From the NCBI GenBank assembly GCA_964023205.1, contig OZ026843.1:6247029-6311028 (forward strand): DNA of 64,000 nucleotides, written 5' to 3'. How positions within the stretch are numbered: position 1 is the first letter of the stretch; each line of letters starts with the position of its first letter. This DNA comes from Lutraria lutraria (taxonomy: Eukaryota > Mollusca > Bivalvia > Venerida > Mactridae). Below are positions 23,601 through 34,000 of the stretch, piece after piece. A program made the position numbers and the translations under genes. The notes beneath the pieces are model-generated. The model did not search any database. It was not told the DNA's origin and was given only the letters and a program-made list of their open reading frames with translations.

Positions 23601-24478
23601 TTTTGCCATCTGATCTTTGTATTTCTTTAATTCTGCATCCAATCGATCAATTTTCTTATCAATCGATTCGCCTCTTGAATCAATCTAAACAACAGTAATT
23701 AAAACAATGATATAGAATAGACAAAAAATGCAAAAGTTAAGACATAGGCACTCATGTCAACTATCAATTGTTATGATGTTTAAAGATGAAATGCCCATAT
23801 AATAACAATAACTGGCACATGTATGCATGACGCCTCCATTTCCGTTTCCGCCTGCCTCCATTTCCGCCTAGCATTTGTTTACATTACATACAGCGACTGT
23901 CAAACATTTTCAACAATGACTTATGTCATTTCTACAATCAAGTCAATCTATCTTTTATACAATCATGTGAATTCAATTTAAATATAATTTTATCGCATTT
24001 AATCTATTTTATCTCTTAAAAACATAGTTTTGACATATTTCTGCAAATGATAGCTGGTTCTTTTGACTAACCAAGCTTTTGCTTCATCCTTGCTCTAGGA
24101 ATCCAAGACTAGTCTCACACTCACAGCACCAAATGTAATAGGAGGAAAATAATGTGCCAGATGTGGGACTCGAACCAACGACCTGCTTGTAAGTCAGATG
24201 ATCTACCAACTGAGCTAATCAGGCTGGTGAATATCCCAGCCAATTTGTAAATATAATATACCGAACCCCTACACTAAGTAAAGACTTCAACTCGCGATAA
24301 TCCGTATAACCAGGATACTACGTAAAAATTACGATCGCGAAAATTGATGCCAATTCAAAGACCATGTTTAGTTTAATCAAGCATTTGAGACACATATATA
24401 AATACATACGTTGGCAACACAATCGGTTAAATTGGGTGCCGGTTCCTTCGCCTTTGATCTGCCAAAAAGTCGATTCAT
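17615..24478 (-). CDS. CHMP5: CHMP5, ESCRT-III subunit (VPS60 family)
   Basis: CHMP5 is a late ESCRT-III subunit that recruits LIP5/VTA1 to stimulate VPS4 in multivesicular body sorting. Minus-strand CDS exons are 24478-24410, 23684-23580, 22825-22779, one of two alternatives (22092-21999 or 21261-21168), 19481-19410, 18796-18575 and 17665-17615. Either form gives 219 residues, the same length as I recall for the human protein. Landmarks: start [20 protein letters not shown], then [60 protein letters not shown], acidic [19 protein letters not shown] and the C-terminal [12 protein letters not shown]. The basic N-terminal core helices and acidic C-terminal autoinhibitory region are both complete. 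Introns carry SINEs and bivalve-type repeats. All junctions are GT-AG. Phases are 0 except around the duplicated exon, which is entered in phase 2 (AT|G of Met74). Confidence 0.96.
18085..18292 (-). repeat. tRNA-derived SINE
   Basis: The minus strand has an A-box-like cagtggtctagtgcttacac and a B box gggttcgaatctc, then cttttt cagtgtccccatcc. The same head-to-body join (cttttcagtgtccccatc) occurs in the SINE at 33985-34260, so they belong to one family. It lies in the last CHMP5 intron. Confidence 0.75.
21168..21261 (-). CDS. CHMP5: CHMP5 alternative exon 4b (canonical-like)
   Basis: A 94-nt exon with acceptor tttgcag and donor gtaagt. It encodes [20 protein letters not shown] then [11 protein letters not shown] (residues 75-105). 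The [13 protein letters not shown] end is nearly that of vertebrate CHMP5 ([13 protein letters not shown] from memory), so this is probably the ancestral version. It is the downstream member of the pair, 737 bp from exon 4a. Confidence 0.93.
21999..22092 (-). CDS. CHMP5: CHMP5 alternative exon 4a (diverged duplicate)
   Basis: A 94-nt exon with acceptor ttctgtag and donor gtaaat, the same phase as 4b. It encodes [20 protein letters not shown] then [11 protein letters not shown]. It matches 4b at 25 of 31 residues, with changes E/G, N/E, Y/F, S/N, S/Q and T/S clustered in its second half. Joining 4a to 4b reads GTA TGA at once, so the pair cannot be used together. Skipping both gives a stop five codons on. 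Confidence 0.9.
22240..22540 (+). repeat. Dispersed repeat family C, copy 1
   Basis: Starts aactagagctgtcacagagg and continues through ctgctgggcatgaa-like, ttcatttcaatcgc, cttttatgcggacggaccga and gtttgcaagggtatagatga. The same opening appears at the window end (63952). It lies in the intron between CHMP5 exons 3 and 4a. Confidence 0.65.
23100..23490 (-). repeat. Dispersed repeat family D (bivalve-type)
   Basis: The minus strand reads cttgtgctcatgagagcttt, then aactgggtcagaatatttgt, cttggacaagttcaaacatg and gggtcatctggggtcagaaa. Internal direct repeats (gtcagaat.ttt...atcttggac) are visible. A related 5' part is seen at 43129-43310. In CHMP5 intron 2. Confidence 0.55.
23795..24062. repeat. 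Dispersed repeat family E, copy 1 (inverted copy at 56.8-57.1 kb)
   Basis: Shares, in inverted order, aataacaataac, gcctccatttccg, cgcctagcatttgt, tgacttatgtcatttcta, ttaaatcttttatctctta-like and atttctgcaaatgat with 56805-57090. In CHMP5 intron 1. Confidence 0.75.
24125..24237 (-). repeat. tRNA-Val(UAC)-like sequence or SINE head in CHMP5 intron 1
   Basis: The minus strand reads gcctgattagctcagttggt, then agatcatctgacttacaagc, aggtcgttggttcgagtccc and acatctggc. Acceptor ends pair at 6 of 7 positions and the loop cttacaa would give anticodon UAC. The D-arm and anticodon stem carry mismatches, so a pseudogene or tRNA-derived repeat is more likely than an active tRNA gene. Confidence 0.55.
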
Positions 24479-25724
24479 TATTCTTCTTTAGTAGTAAAAC
24501 GGCTAAATTCTTACAAAATGCTAATTTGACAATATACGGAAGTAAACATAGAAGAAATTTGCGTCATATCCGGTTAGGAGCAAAAATTATACTAACTAGG
24601 ATCTCAAATTGAAAATTGGTTAAAACCATTACATGAAACGAATTAAAACATTAGACGTACATATATTTCTATAAAAGATACATATGAAGTGTATTTTCAT
24701 AAATCAACAGCATATATTTACTTTTGTTCCCAGTGCGTTACTCTCAACATAACAACTTATCCCCGAGGTCACATGACTTATTTTTCAGAGGCTGCACAGC
24801 TCATTATCATTTGACTACCAGTCATATATGCCTTTGTCATCTGGCGTGTTTTCTGTTGTTACTACCCGTCCAGGAAGTCGGTTAACAGTGCATGACTACA
24901 CTGTAAGCAATGAATGTTGTCTTGCAATGCATGAATTTCTTGATCCTTGTATTTACACAACAAAATTTGCATGAATTCTGCTCTCTTTGTTCCAGCCATC
25001 TGCAACAATTAACTAATGGATGAAAAATTCATTCATTATTATTGTCATATTTCATGTACATGGCATGGATTAAACAAGCCATGTGCTTTTGTGAATTATT
25101 GCTATTCTTTCTAACCTACTTTTCACTTTCATTTTGCCTTTCTGTCATTTGTTGTTTAGTGAAATGCTTGCTTTTAATTTTATGTTGTCAGTCAGTTGAA
25201 GTCTTGACTTTCATCAATTTGATGGACATTTTATTACATTCTAAGTGGGCTTAGTGTTGGTATCAATTAATTTACATGATATACATCTTTTGTAATGTAA
25301 TTTGTAAATGTATGTGTCTATGGTAGCCAGTCAGGCGTCTATAACTTAAAATTCACACAGGGAGCGAGCCCTACCTTTCAGATTCAGAAAGCTTTTGTTA
25401 AATAAGTAAGATAAGTTAGTGATTCGCATTGACTGTTGACATTATCATAATTTCTCTTATTATCACTTGGATATGGTTTAATTTGTTAAAGTCATCGACG
25501 GTCAATAGTTATACATAGCTAATGTTTTTCTGATTTATATACAATGTTATGTATACCAACGTGAAATACTTTTAAGCCTAAATGCTGATATGCTGAGCCT
25601 GTTTAAAATTCTTGTTGGATTTCATTATGCTCATGTAGACACTTGGGATGTATTATCATTTCCAACATTTTGTCATTTAATTCAGATTTGGCCGAATAAC
25701 ACATCGCAATACTACCTTGTACCT
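24479..25724. promoter_or_regulatory. Divergent intergenic region between CHMP5 and SMUG1
   Basis: CHMP5 (minus) and SMUG1 (plus) are head to head. An ETS-like cggaagt lies at 24537-24543, just upstream of the CHMP5 start. SMUG1's coding exon begins at a splice acceptor (27899), so its first exon and promoter must lie upstream, possibly here. A donor-like cactgtaagc occurs at about 24900. No TATA box is evident. The bidirectional-promoter idea is inference. Confidence 0.3.
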
Positions 25725-25960
25725 TTTTATACGCCGGTTTGAAAAACGGGTCAAAATATGGGAACATTATGGGTGGGTGGCGTCCACAACGGTGTCCGCT
25801 CTCTTTTATTTAGATCCTCACCAAACTTGATGGAGATGTTTATGGCCACGAGATCTCGGTCAAGTTCGATAACCAGCCTTATCGTTCCAGGCACTTCTGA
25901 GTTATGCCCCTTTGAAAAATGAATTTTGCCGGGCGTATTTTGTGACCTGGCACTCTTGTT
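25725..25960 (+). repeat. Dispersed repeat family B, copy 2
   Basis: Same family and orientation as 14985-15195 (tttttatacgcc, ggcgtccacaacggtgtccg, tttatggccacgagatctcg, gagttatgcccctttgaaaa). This copy is longer at the 5' side, with cggtttgaaaaacgggtcaa. Confidence 0.8.
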
Positions 25961-26252
25961 TAAGTTTTGCATTAAAGTATAAATATCTGATCTTTAAATT
26001 TCCCTGATCTAAAGCTTTCGCTTTTTTGCGAACTGTTGGTACTAAAATCATGAATGATTCTTGGTGAAAAATTGGTAATGGCAAAATGTGACCAGTGATG
26101 TATCTGAAAGCTTATCCTGGATAGCATCTAGTGAAGCTTTGAGGTCTGGCAATCATGGATGTGATATTTTAATTAAAATTCCACAAATAGATCTATGTAT
26201 ATCCTCCTTCAGTCCTTGTCATGCGCTTGCTTGCCTTTTCTGAAGTCCTTTA

Positions 26253-26354
26253 AGGAGCGACCATCGTCGGATACCCACGGTCGTTGCCTCCGCTCCGCTA
26301 TGTATGTAGCGGAGCGGAGGCAACGACCGTGGGTATCCGACGATGAGGAGCGAC
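26253..26354. mobile_element. Perfect 84-bp hairpin element with 9-bp target-site duplication
   Basis: A 38-bp arm (26262-26299, starting catcgtcggatacccacggt) is repeated in perfect inversion at 26308-26345 around an 8-bp loop, atgtatgt. Exact 9-bp direct repeats, aggagcgac, flank it at 26253-26261 and 26346-26354. The arms are GC-rich in an AT-rich region. This is the structure of a non-autonomous foldback or MITE insertion. A 9-bp duplication would suit Mutator- or Merlin-like transposases; no transposase is present. Confidence 0.85.
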
Positions 26355-27899
26355 TAATTGTGTGATTTGTCATCTTGATTTTGCTTTTTTATGATTATTG
26401 TAATGTACTTGTGTAATCTAACACATTTTTTATGTACAGTAAAATTTTTTTATTAATATTAATGAGCATTGCATAATATCAAAGGCACCTAACTTATCTT
26501 GAGGAGTTTTTAAAGTCCCATCAATCATTATTCTTAGTTGTTTATTAATTTCCATGTTTAGTATGAGCATCAATTCTTATCTCGAGCTCAAATGATGGCC
26601 CCATGATGTAATTGACTTAAAGTTTTAATTACCTTGATTATCTTGAGGAGTGTCGTGTAGTGTTATATCAATTTCATGCCTTATACAATCATCATTTCAT
26701 GCTGATGAATGCTAGTTACACATTAAAAGAACAGAATTTAATTGAATACTGTAGTATTTTTTTTTCGCACATTGTGACAATTAAATATTAATTGTTTATG
26801 GCAAGTTTATTGTTAGTTTCTATTTTTCAAAGACTTATGTTTAAAACTTGTTAGGCTAATTCAGTTACAATATAAGAAGTAAATACCTTGCTAGTAAATC
26901 TCGAGCGTGTTGCAACCCATTTTTAAGAAGATTGTCTTTTGTGAATGAAATTGTCCTTGATAAAGTTACAATAAATCAAAAGTTCAAATTACTACTGTTT
27001 ACTTTCTCTTTTTTGATAATGAAAGTAACATGATTTTCAATATCGGACATGATATTGTACCATTGAAAACACATGATTCATGAATAGAAAACTTTATTAC
27101 AGCTAGGTAATCAATCATTAATATATTTAAAAAAATAACAAACGTATGTTCTCGTTTATGACTTTATAGAGAACATTTTACATTTATAAGCATTTTGTAA
27201 TATTATGTAAATACACTTGGTGCAGGTTCTCAAAAAACCTACTAACAAATACCTCATTATTAAAAGCACTGTTCTGATTGCTCCTTCAGATAACAAGGTT
27301 TTACTGTACATCTTATGAATGTGATATATGCATGTTCGTATAATTAACCCACCACTGGCTATCTAGGAAAACAACGCCATGTTGTGTTCAAAAACATTTT
27401 GAAAAAAGCACTGGCTCATTAAAAGTATTTTTGACTTAAAAATGCTAGGTGGATTTTGTATGCCTTGGAACTTTCACTACTCTAATTGTATAAAAGTCAT
27501 GTAAATAACTTGTTAGGTATTAAGCCAATCCCTGTTTTTTTTCACCATCATAAGTGAACAGCTTATTTTTTAGTATAAAACATGTACATTTATGTATAAT
27601 TTTTCATTATTAATTTATCAAATGCATTATTTCTTTGTTGTTCTACATGTATTTACCAATTTGTGTTTCTAGTTTAATACAGTAGGACTTATCTTTCTTT
27701 TCTCAAAACATAACAGTTAGTGCCTTACCACAGTAAGTAACCACTGCATTAAACAGTGCAAGCATATGATTTAACTTATATTTGCACTTTCCTTTTATGA
27801 TGATATTTAGTTCATGCATTTATTAAAAATTTAGAATGAAGAGATAGCTTATAAAATTAATGTGGAGGTATGTAAACTTTTTTTCTCTATTTATTTCAG
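26355..27899. other. Probable SMUG1 5' intron
   Basis: AT-rich and without a recognisable coding exon. It ends in a good acceptor, tttttctctatttatttcag (27880-27899), so most of it is probably the intron between an unseen non-coding first exon and the SMUG1 coding exon. Confidence 0.55.
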
Positions 27900-27962
27900 T
27901 TTGTTGATAGTGGTTAGACTGGGCTTTGTATGAACATCGTTGATTGAGCACTGTGTGTGTCT

Positions 27963-28049
27963 ATGTTCACTCTGAAAGGATTTATCAACAACCGGATGTC
28001 ATGTTCCGTCAACATTTACCCGATTTCAATGTATACCATTGTGTATTGA
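27963..28049 (+). promoter_or_regulatory. Upstream ORF in the SMUG1 leader
   Basis: ATG at 27963 opens 28 codons ending at TGA 28047-28049, three bases before the SMUG1 ATG and in the same frame. A second 5-codon uORF lies at 27930-27947. Both are in the same exon as the main start, so they should be present in mature mRNA and could lower or regulate initiation at 28053. Confidence 0.5.
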
Positions 28050-28052
28050 ACT

Positions 28053-31000
28053 ATGTCCAATTTCCCTGGTTATCCACCACCACCATTTAATGCATGGGAC
28101 TCGTTCAGTTCAACAATCAGAACTCCTTTTCCATTAGGGACTTTACCTGTTCCGGGTCTATCTCCTGGTATACCAAGTAGTCTTACTGATTCTGGATACC
28201 TACCAGTGAGGCCGTCTTTTCCTGATCCTCTGTTTTCGGCTGGTTCAAGCATTTACAGATCGTTGCCTTCACACTATTTACCAGGTGTTTCAGAGTTACC
28301 TGCTCTTGGTATTGAACCATTATATGGGTTTGGTCCACAGGAACCAAGGAGTTTGCTTCATAGTCCAAATTTTTCATTTTCTCAAAATCCATCTCCATTG
28401 ACTTTTGATCAGATTTATCGACCATCAGGAGCTAGTTCCGTGTCACCTGTTTCACAGTACAGAAATCATTTCGACCAAAGATATATAAGTGGACACTTAC
28501 CTTTGCCTGGTCGATATACTGATCCTCTGTGTAGCAAAGGACAGTCTTTGATACCTGTTAAAAAGGATAAAGTCGATGCTTCTGAAGCACTTGTGAAAAA
28601 TGTAAAAGAAAAGACTTTGTCATATGATTTAATTGCTGGCAGTAAAAGAGTGAAAGACAATAAGAAAGAGAAGAATGTAAAACTTTGGAATCCATTTGTA
28701 TCAGACACTGCTGAAAATAAAGTTAACCCTGGTAATGCTAGTGAAAAAGTAAAGGAGACAGTTTCAGCATCGACTTTTCAAGAATCTGAATCATTTGATG
28801 CTAATGGTAATAACGTAGTAAAACTAAATAGTGAACAAAGTAATAGATCTTCAGAAATCAGAAAACCACAATATCCAATCAGACCTATTCCAGTGTTCAG
28901 CACCCATTGTCCATCGAGACCGTTTGATCATTTTCAATCTCCCAATTTACCTAACAAGCTGTATAGTGTTTTACAAACACCCAAGGATATAATTGGTGAT
29001 AAAAGAAATGAAGACAAAGAACTAGTGAAAGAAACTGAAAACCTCAGGAAAGATCTGAAAGTCCAAGAACCTTGTGAAGTCATTGATTCTAAACCTGGAT
29101 TTGAAAGTGATGTTAAAGATTTGAATCAAAATTGTGAAATAGTAAAGAATAGTAACTTATGCCCTGAAGAAGAAGTCTTTGATAACACAGGAAAAACGGA
29201 AGATAATACAAAAGAAGACCAGGCTGAGGGTAGTGAAACAGACAATTATCGTGTCATTGAAATACCTGATGGAACTGATAGTCTTGTGAAAGATAACAGT
29301 TGTATAATTATTGAAGACAGTGCTCAAGGTTTTGAAAGTGGTGAATCTAAGGACAGTGAAGAGAATACTGACAAAAGTGCTAAGGATAACAATAGAAATA
29401 AATGTGACTTCCAAACTGAATTTTCAAATTTTCTTTCAAAGTCAGTGCCATATAATTCTGATATCCATATAAATGTGAGTGATAGTCTTCCAGAAGAGAG
29501 CGGTACTCATATTGTCCAATCGTCGTCAACTTTGTCCTCACCCATATTGGGTTCACCAAAAATTAATGAGTGTAAGAGTAAAAGTGTTGCTAAACAAAAA
29601 AGTTCGTGCAATAAAAAGGAAGAACTAAAATTGCTAAGTATACAAGTGAATGAAGTTAGAAAGAGAAGAAATAGTCTCAATAAAGATACAGGATCTGAAA
29701 AAGTGCTTTCTCCACCAGTAGAAACAGCTCCTAAGTCTAGGAAGTGTTTAGCTAGGGAAAGAAGATTTTCACATCCACCACCTACTAGCTCATCTAGTTT
29801 ACATCGTCATAGAATCAGAATGTCTTCTGCTGAAGGTGCCATAACCATGTTGAAAAACACTGAAGACTCGCTTAGTGCATCCATATCAAGTTCACATTTA
29901 TCGGAGTCAGACTCCGACACTCAGATGTCTAATGACAATGCTGAGAAACTATTTCGTGAATCTCAACCGTTGAATACTCAGTCCACATACTCGGCCAATC
30001 AAAATCTCAGCCAGAATTACATGCCATCTCTAAACATGGATCAGATGAGAGAGGACAATCAGTACTACAAAACCAACACTCCTCAAATGTGCCAAAGTGA
30101 TTCAGATAATCAAAAGCCATACCCATGTGTTCAAGAACAGACCATGTTCAATGAGAAGTCAACAGTCTTGCCTCCATTCAGCTGTTATTCTTCAAACCAA
30201 AGTGCAGATGTTTTACCAAGAGAACCTAGCTTCCACTCACAAGAGGAGAATTCAAATTTCCCACCAAATCTTGGCGGCGTCGACTCTTCTATAGAATATC
30301 ATGATGAAAGTTCTGTTATGTCAGAAAGCAATCCATTACCACAGGACAATGAATCTCAACATAGTATTACTCAAAACGTTGAGCCGATGGCTAATAAAGA
30401 TTCCATGTTGCAGGAAAATAACCATCCAATGGCTAACATGGAATCCTACATACATGATCCTGGTGAATGGGATTTTCTCCATTCAAAACAGTATATAGAA
30501 AACATATACGGCAATCAAATTGGTTGCGAGATTGTTAAAAGTGAAGAGGAACTTCGTGAGTCTGACTCTCCGAAAACCTTCTTAGATTTAGACACAACTA
30601 CCCAAGAAAAGAAAGCTCAAGAAACTACCAAAGGAAAACCAGTCAAGGAGAGCATTGGTGGAAAGCATTACCCTAAATCCTATGCTCGTCATAGCTACAT
30701 AGCTGCTCATCGGCACGGGCCTGGTGTGTATAGTAATCAGCCCATGGAGGCATATGGAAATGGCAGTGCAAGTCGTTGGAATAACTTTCCCAGAAATGAT
30801 GGTATGATGCGTGCTCAGCCTCGGCCGAGCAGCGAGTCTTTCCCGGCACATTTTGAGCAGAACCCGCAATCTCAGTTCAGAGGAAATTTTCCACCTCCTA
30901 ACTATCCACATATGAATCAAAGTCAAAATGGTGGAGATAAGACATTTATCCAACCTGGTTACCATGGTAACGAATATAATCAAAATGAATTTTACAATCA

Positions 31001-34000
31001 AAATCAGTCTATGAAAAACTATCAGGGTAATTATAACAATAATCCTCGATATGAGAATAATTTCTACCCGAAACAAGGTGGAAATGAGTTTAACTCACAA
31101 GGCCACATGTATCCTACAAATCCTGGGGACATGCAGGGGTCGTCTCGATTTGGGAATCAAGGATACACAGGGGGTCAAGGAGGTTACGGACAGCATTATA
31201 ATCAGCCGCCATCATCTCACAGCGGCTCAGAAAATATGGGTCAATATCCAGATTCCACCAGTTACAGTATTCCACGCAATGCCAGTCCAGCAAGCACAGG
31301 GTCTGATTTCAGTAACATGGAAGCACCAGGAGGTGTTGTGAAGAAGAAGCGTGGGAGAAAGCGTAAAGTGGACAAAGAGCCTCCAGATGAGAATAAACCT
31401 CGTCCAAACACTGTTGTTATGGCTCCGACAAAGATCGGACCTTTGATAGACATTGACAATCCTGAATGTACGATTGACACATACGATTACAACAACCAAA
31501 TAGAGACTATTTTCAATTTCACGATTGATGATGATCTGTCCCCTATCGGTGCCCAGTTTCTTCAAATAGAACAACGTATTTGTCAAAAGATGTTACCGAT
31601 AAAGTACGGTTATCCAGTTACTGTTGTGTACAGTCCATTGACCTATGCGTTTCAGACCCACAGGGATTTTGTCTCCAAGTTCTGTACATCAGAGAGGACC
31701 ATACTGTTTCTTGGCATGAATCCTGGACCGTATGGGATGTCTCAGAATGGTGTAAGTGAAGCTTTTGTTTTTACTCTTGTGTGTATTGGGTTTTGGTTTA
31801 ACTCATCTATAATAGCTTTGTTGGATTAAACTTCATATCATTGGCTTCAAAAGAACTATAATGAGAAATGTTAATTATATGTAGATATTATACTCCACTA
31901 ATCTTTGACTTACATTTTGTTGCATTGAATAAAATGGTCAATCAAATTTCATATCATTATTATGTAACCATCTGTTATGACTCCATATCTTTTATAATTT
32001 ATTTGAGTATATATAATAATAATTATAATACTGTACATTTTGTATCTGTTCGAGAGTTGGTAAGTATTTTAACTGTATAGTTTTCATGTGGTACAAGTCA
32101 TGTTGCCTTTGAGTCAAGGGGAGGGTTTTTGCCTTAAGATACAAGTGGCCAAAATTTGAGTTTTTCGTCATTCTTTATAAATTACTTAAACCAGGAAGTG
32201 TTCCTGTAAGCCGTTACATGTAGCATGTTAAATAGCCATGTCCATTTAGAATCAACTAGAAATAACTCGTGTTGATCAAATATGATTTGCTATAATTGAA
32301 AATGTGACATATTTTCTATGATACCTGAAACTTGTTCATGCTTAACTAAGCGTGATGTCTGTTACATAAATCTGTTATTATCTTTGGTATAATGTTATAT
32401 CATTCATTTATAGGTGTATAATTTTCATATTTCCATTTGTATCATAGAATAGAATATCTGTTTTATTGTATTTTTGATAATCGACATTTGTATTGATACA
32501 TTTTATGTGTAATGTTGAGAATGTCAGTTGCTGGATCGAAAAGTAAGTACCGGTACTTGATGCTAATGTCAGACAAAAGTTTGCAGTTCTGAATCATTTT
32601 TTGTCAGTCAGATGTTGTTAAAAATTTGATAAACAATGTTCCAAGAATGATGGTAACTCGGGGAACAAATTATTTCTACTCATTGTTTATGTGGTACAGG
32701 ACCCAGATTTTGATGGTGAAAATACTGTGGAATCATTAATTTTCGTTGGGGATTTAATTTCGTGGATTTCGTGGGTCCGCTCATCCACGAAATTAAATCC
32801 CCACGAATTGAAATGCAGAGATAAGGCATTTCTTGTCAAAAATCAAAATCCACGAATTTATGTCCCCACGAAATAGCCAGTTTAATAAAAACCACGAAAA
32901 TTGAGCCCAACGAAAATAAATGAAAATACAGTATTTCATTTCTTATTATATTTCCCTATATATTTTTGAATGTTTGTCTTATTTATAACTTATACCACTA
33001 ACCAAGCAATAGTGATATTCTAACCATTAACTTTTAATGATAACCATACAAATATAGCATGTAATTTCATTTCTCTTATAATACCCAGGATGTTTCTCAA
33101 TTTAAAATTTTTCTATTGAAATTTTTTTTTTAGTTTAAAATGTTATTCTACCACCTGGAATTTTATAGTAAGACCAGAATAGAATAATCAAGTTTATGGT
33201 AACCTGACCAATACTTTTCAACACTGATTCTAATGTGTGTATGTGCAAAATCTTGAATATTTGCTGATGAAGCCTAATATCTCAAATTCTCGTAAAAGAT
33301 GTTTGTAAATATTAAAAAACAACATAATTTATCAGTTTTTCAGCTTATCTGCCTAAAATATTTCGTCAGGTAAACCCTAAACATGAACATTTTTTTCTGG
33401 CATAATGATTTTGTCTGAATTCTATTGTATCAGTAAATCTATCATCTATTTAAAGAAGTCTTAATTTTGTATGTAATAGCTAAAAAAAAGATTTCTGTGA
33501 AAATCAAATTTGATACAATATTTAATGTCATTTAAAATTTATGAGATCTGGGTTCAATCTTTTAATATAGGCTTTGAATGTTGTCTGTACCAACCTCTAT
33601 TTGCATGTTCTTAACAGGTTCCCTTTGGCGAAGCCGTTCTGACTAGGGAATGGTTAAAAATCAACGGAAAGGTCTACAAACCCGAGGTTGAACATCCAAA
33701 GAAACCTGTTTTAGGCATGGCTTGCCTTAAGAATGAGGTGGGTTACTTATGTAAATCGAAAGGCTTTAATTTTTCATCTCGCAGGTGCCATTTGGTGAAG
33801 CTGTAATTACTAGAAATTGGCTGAAAATCGCTGGTGATGTGTATAAGCCAGAAATAGAACATCCTAAAAAGCTTATCACTGGATTAGCTTGTACAAGGAA
33901 TGAGGTTTGCCAATTGTTCTATTACTAAGCATGTAAATGTTGTGCACTTTGTGGTAAGTATGTGATAGTTTGTGGCCAAGAGCCTGGTGCCTTACTGTAC

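Noticed and set aside
31227..31586. Long antisense frames across SMUG1 exon 1 (also 30588-31076)
   Set aside because: Shadows of the strongly biased coding strand; they have no features of their own.
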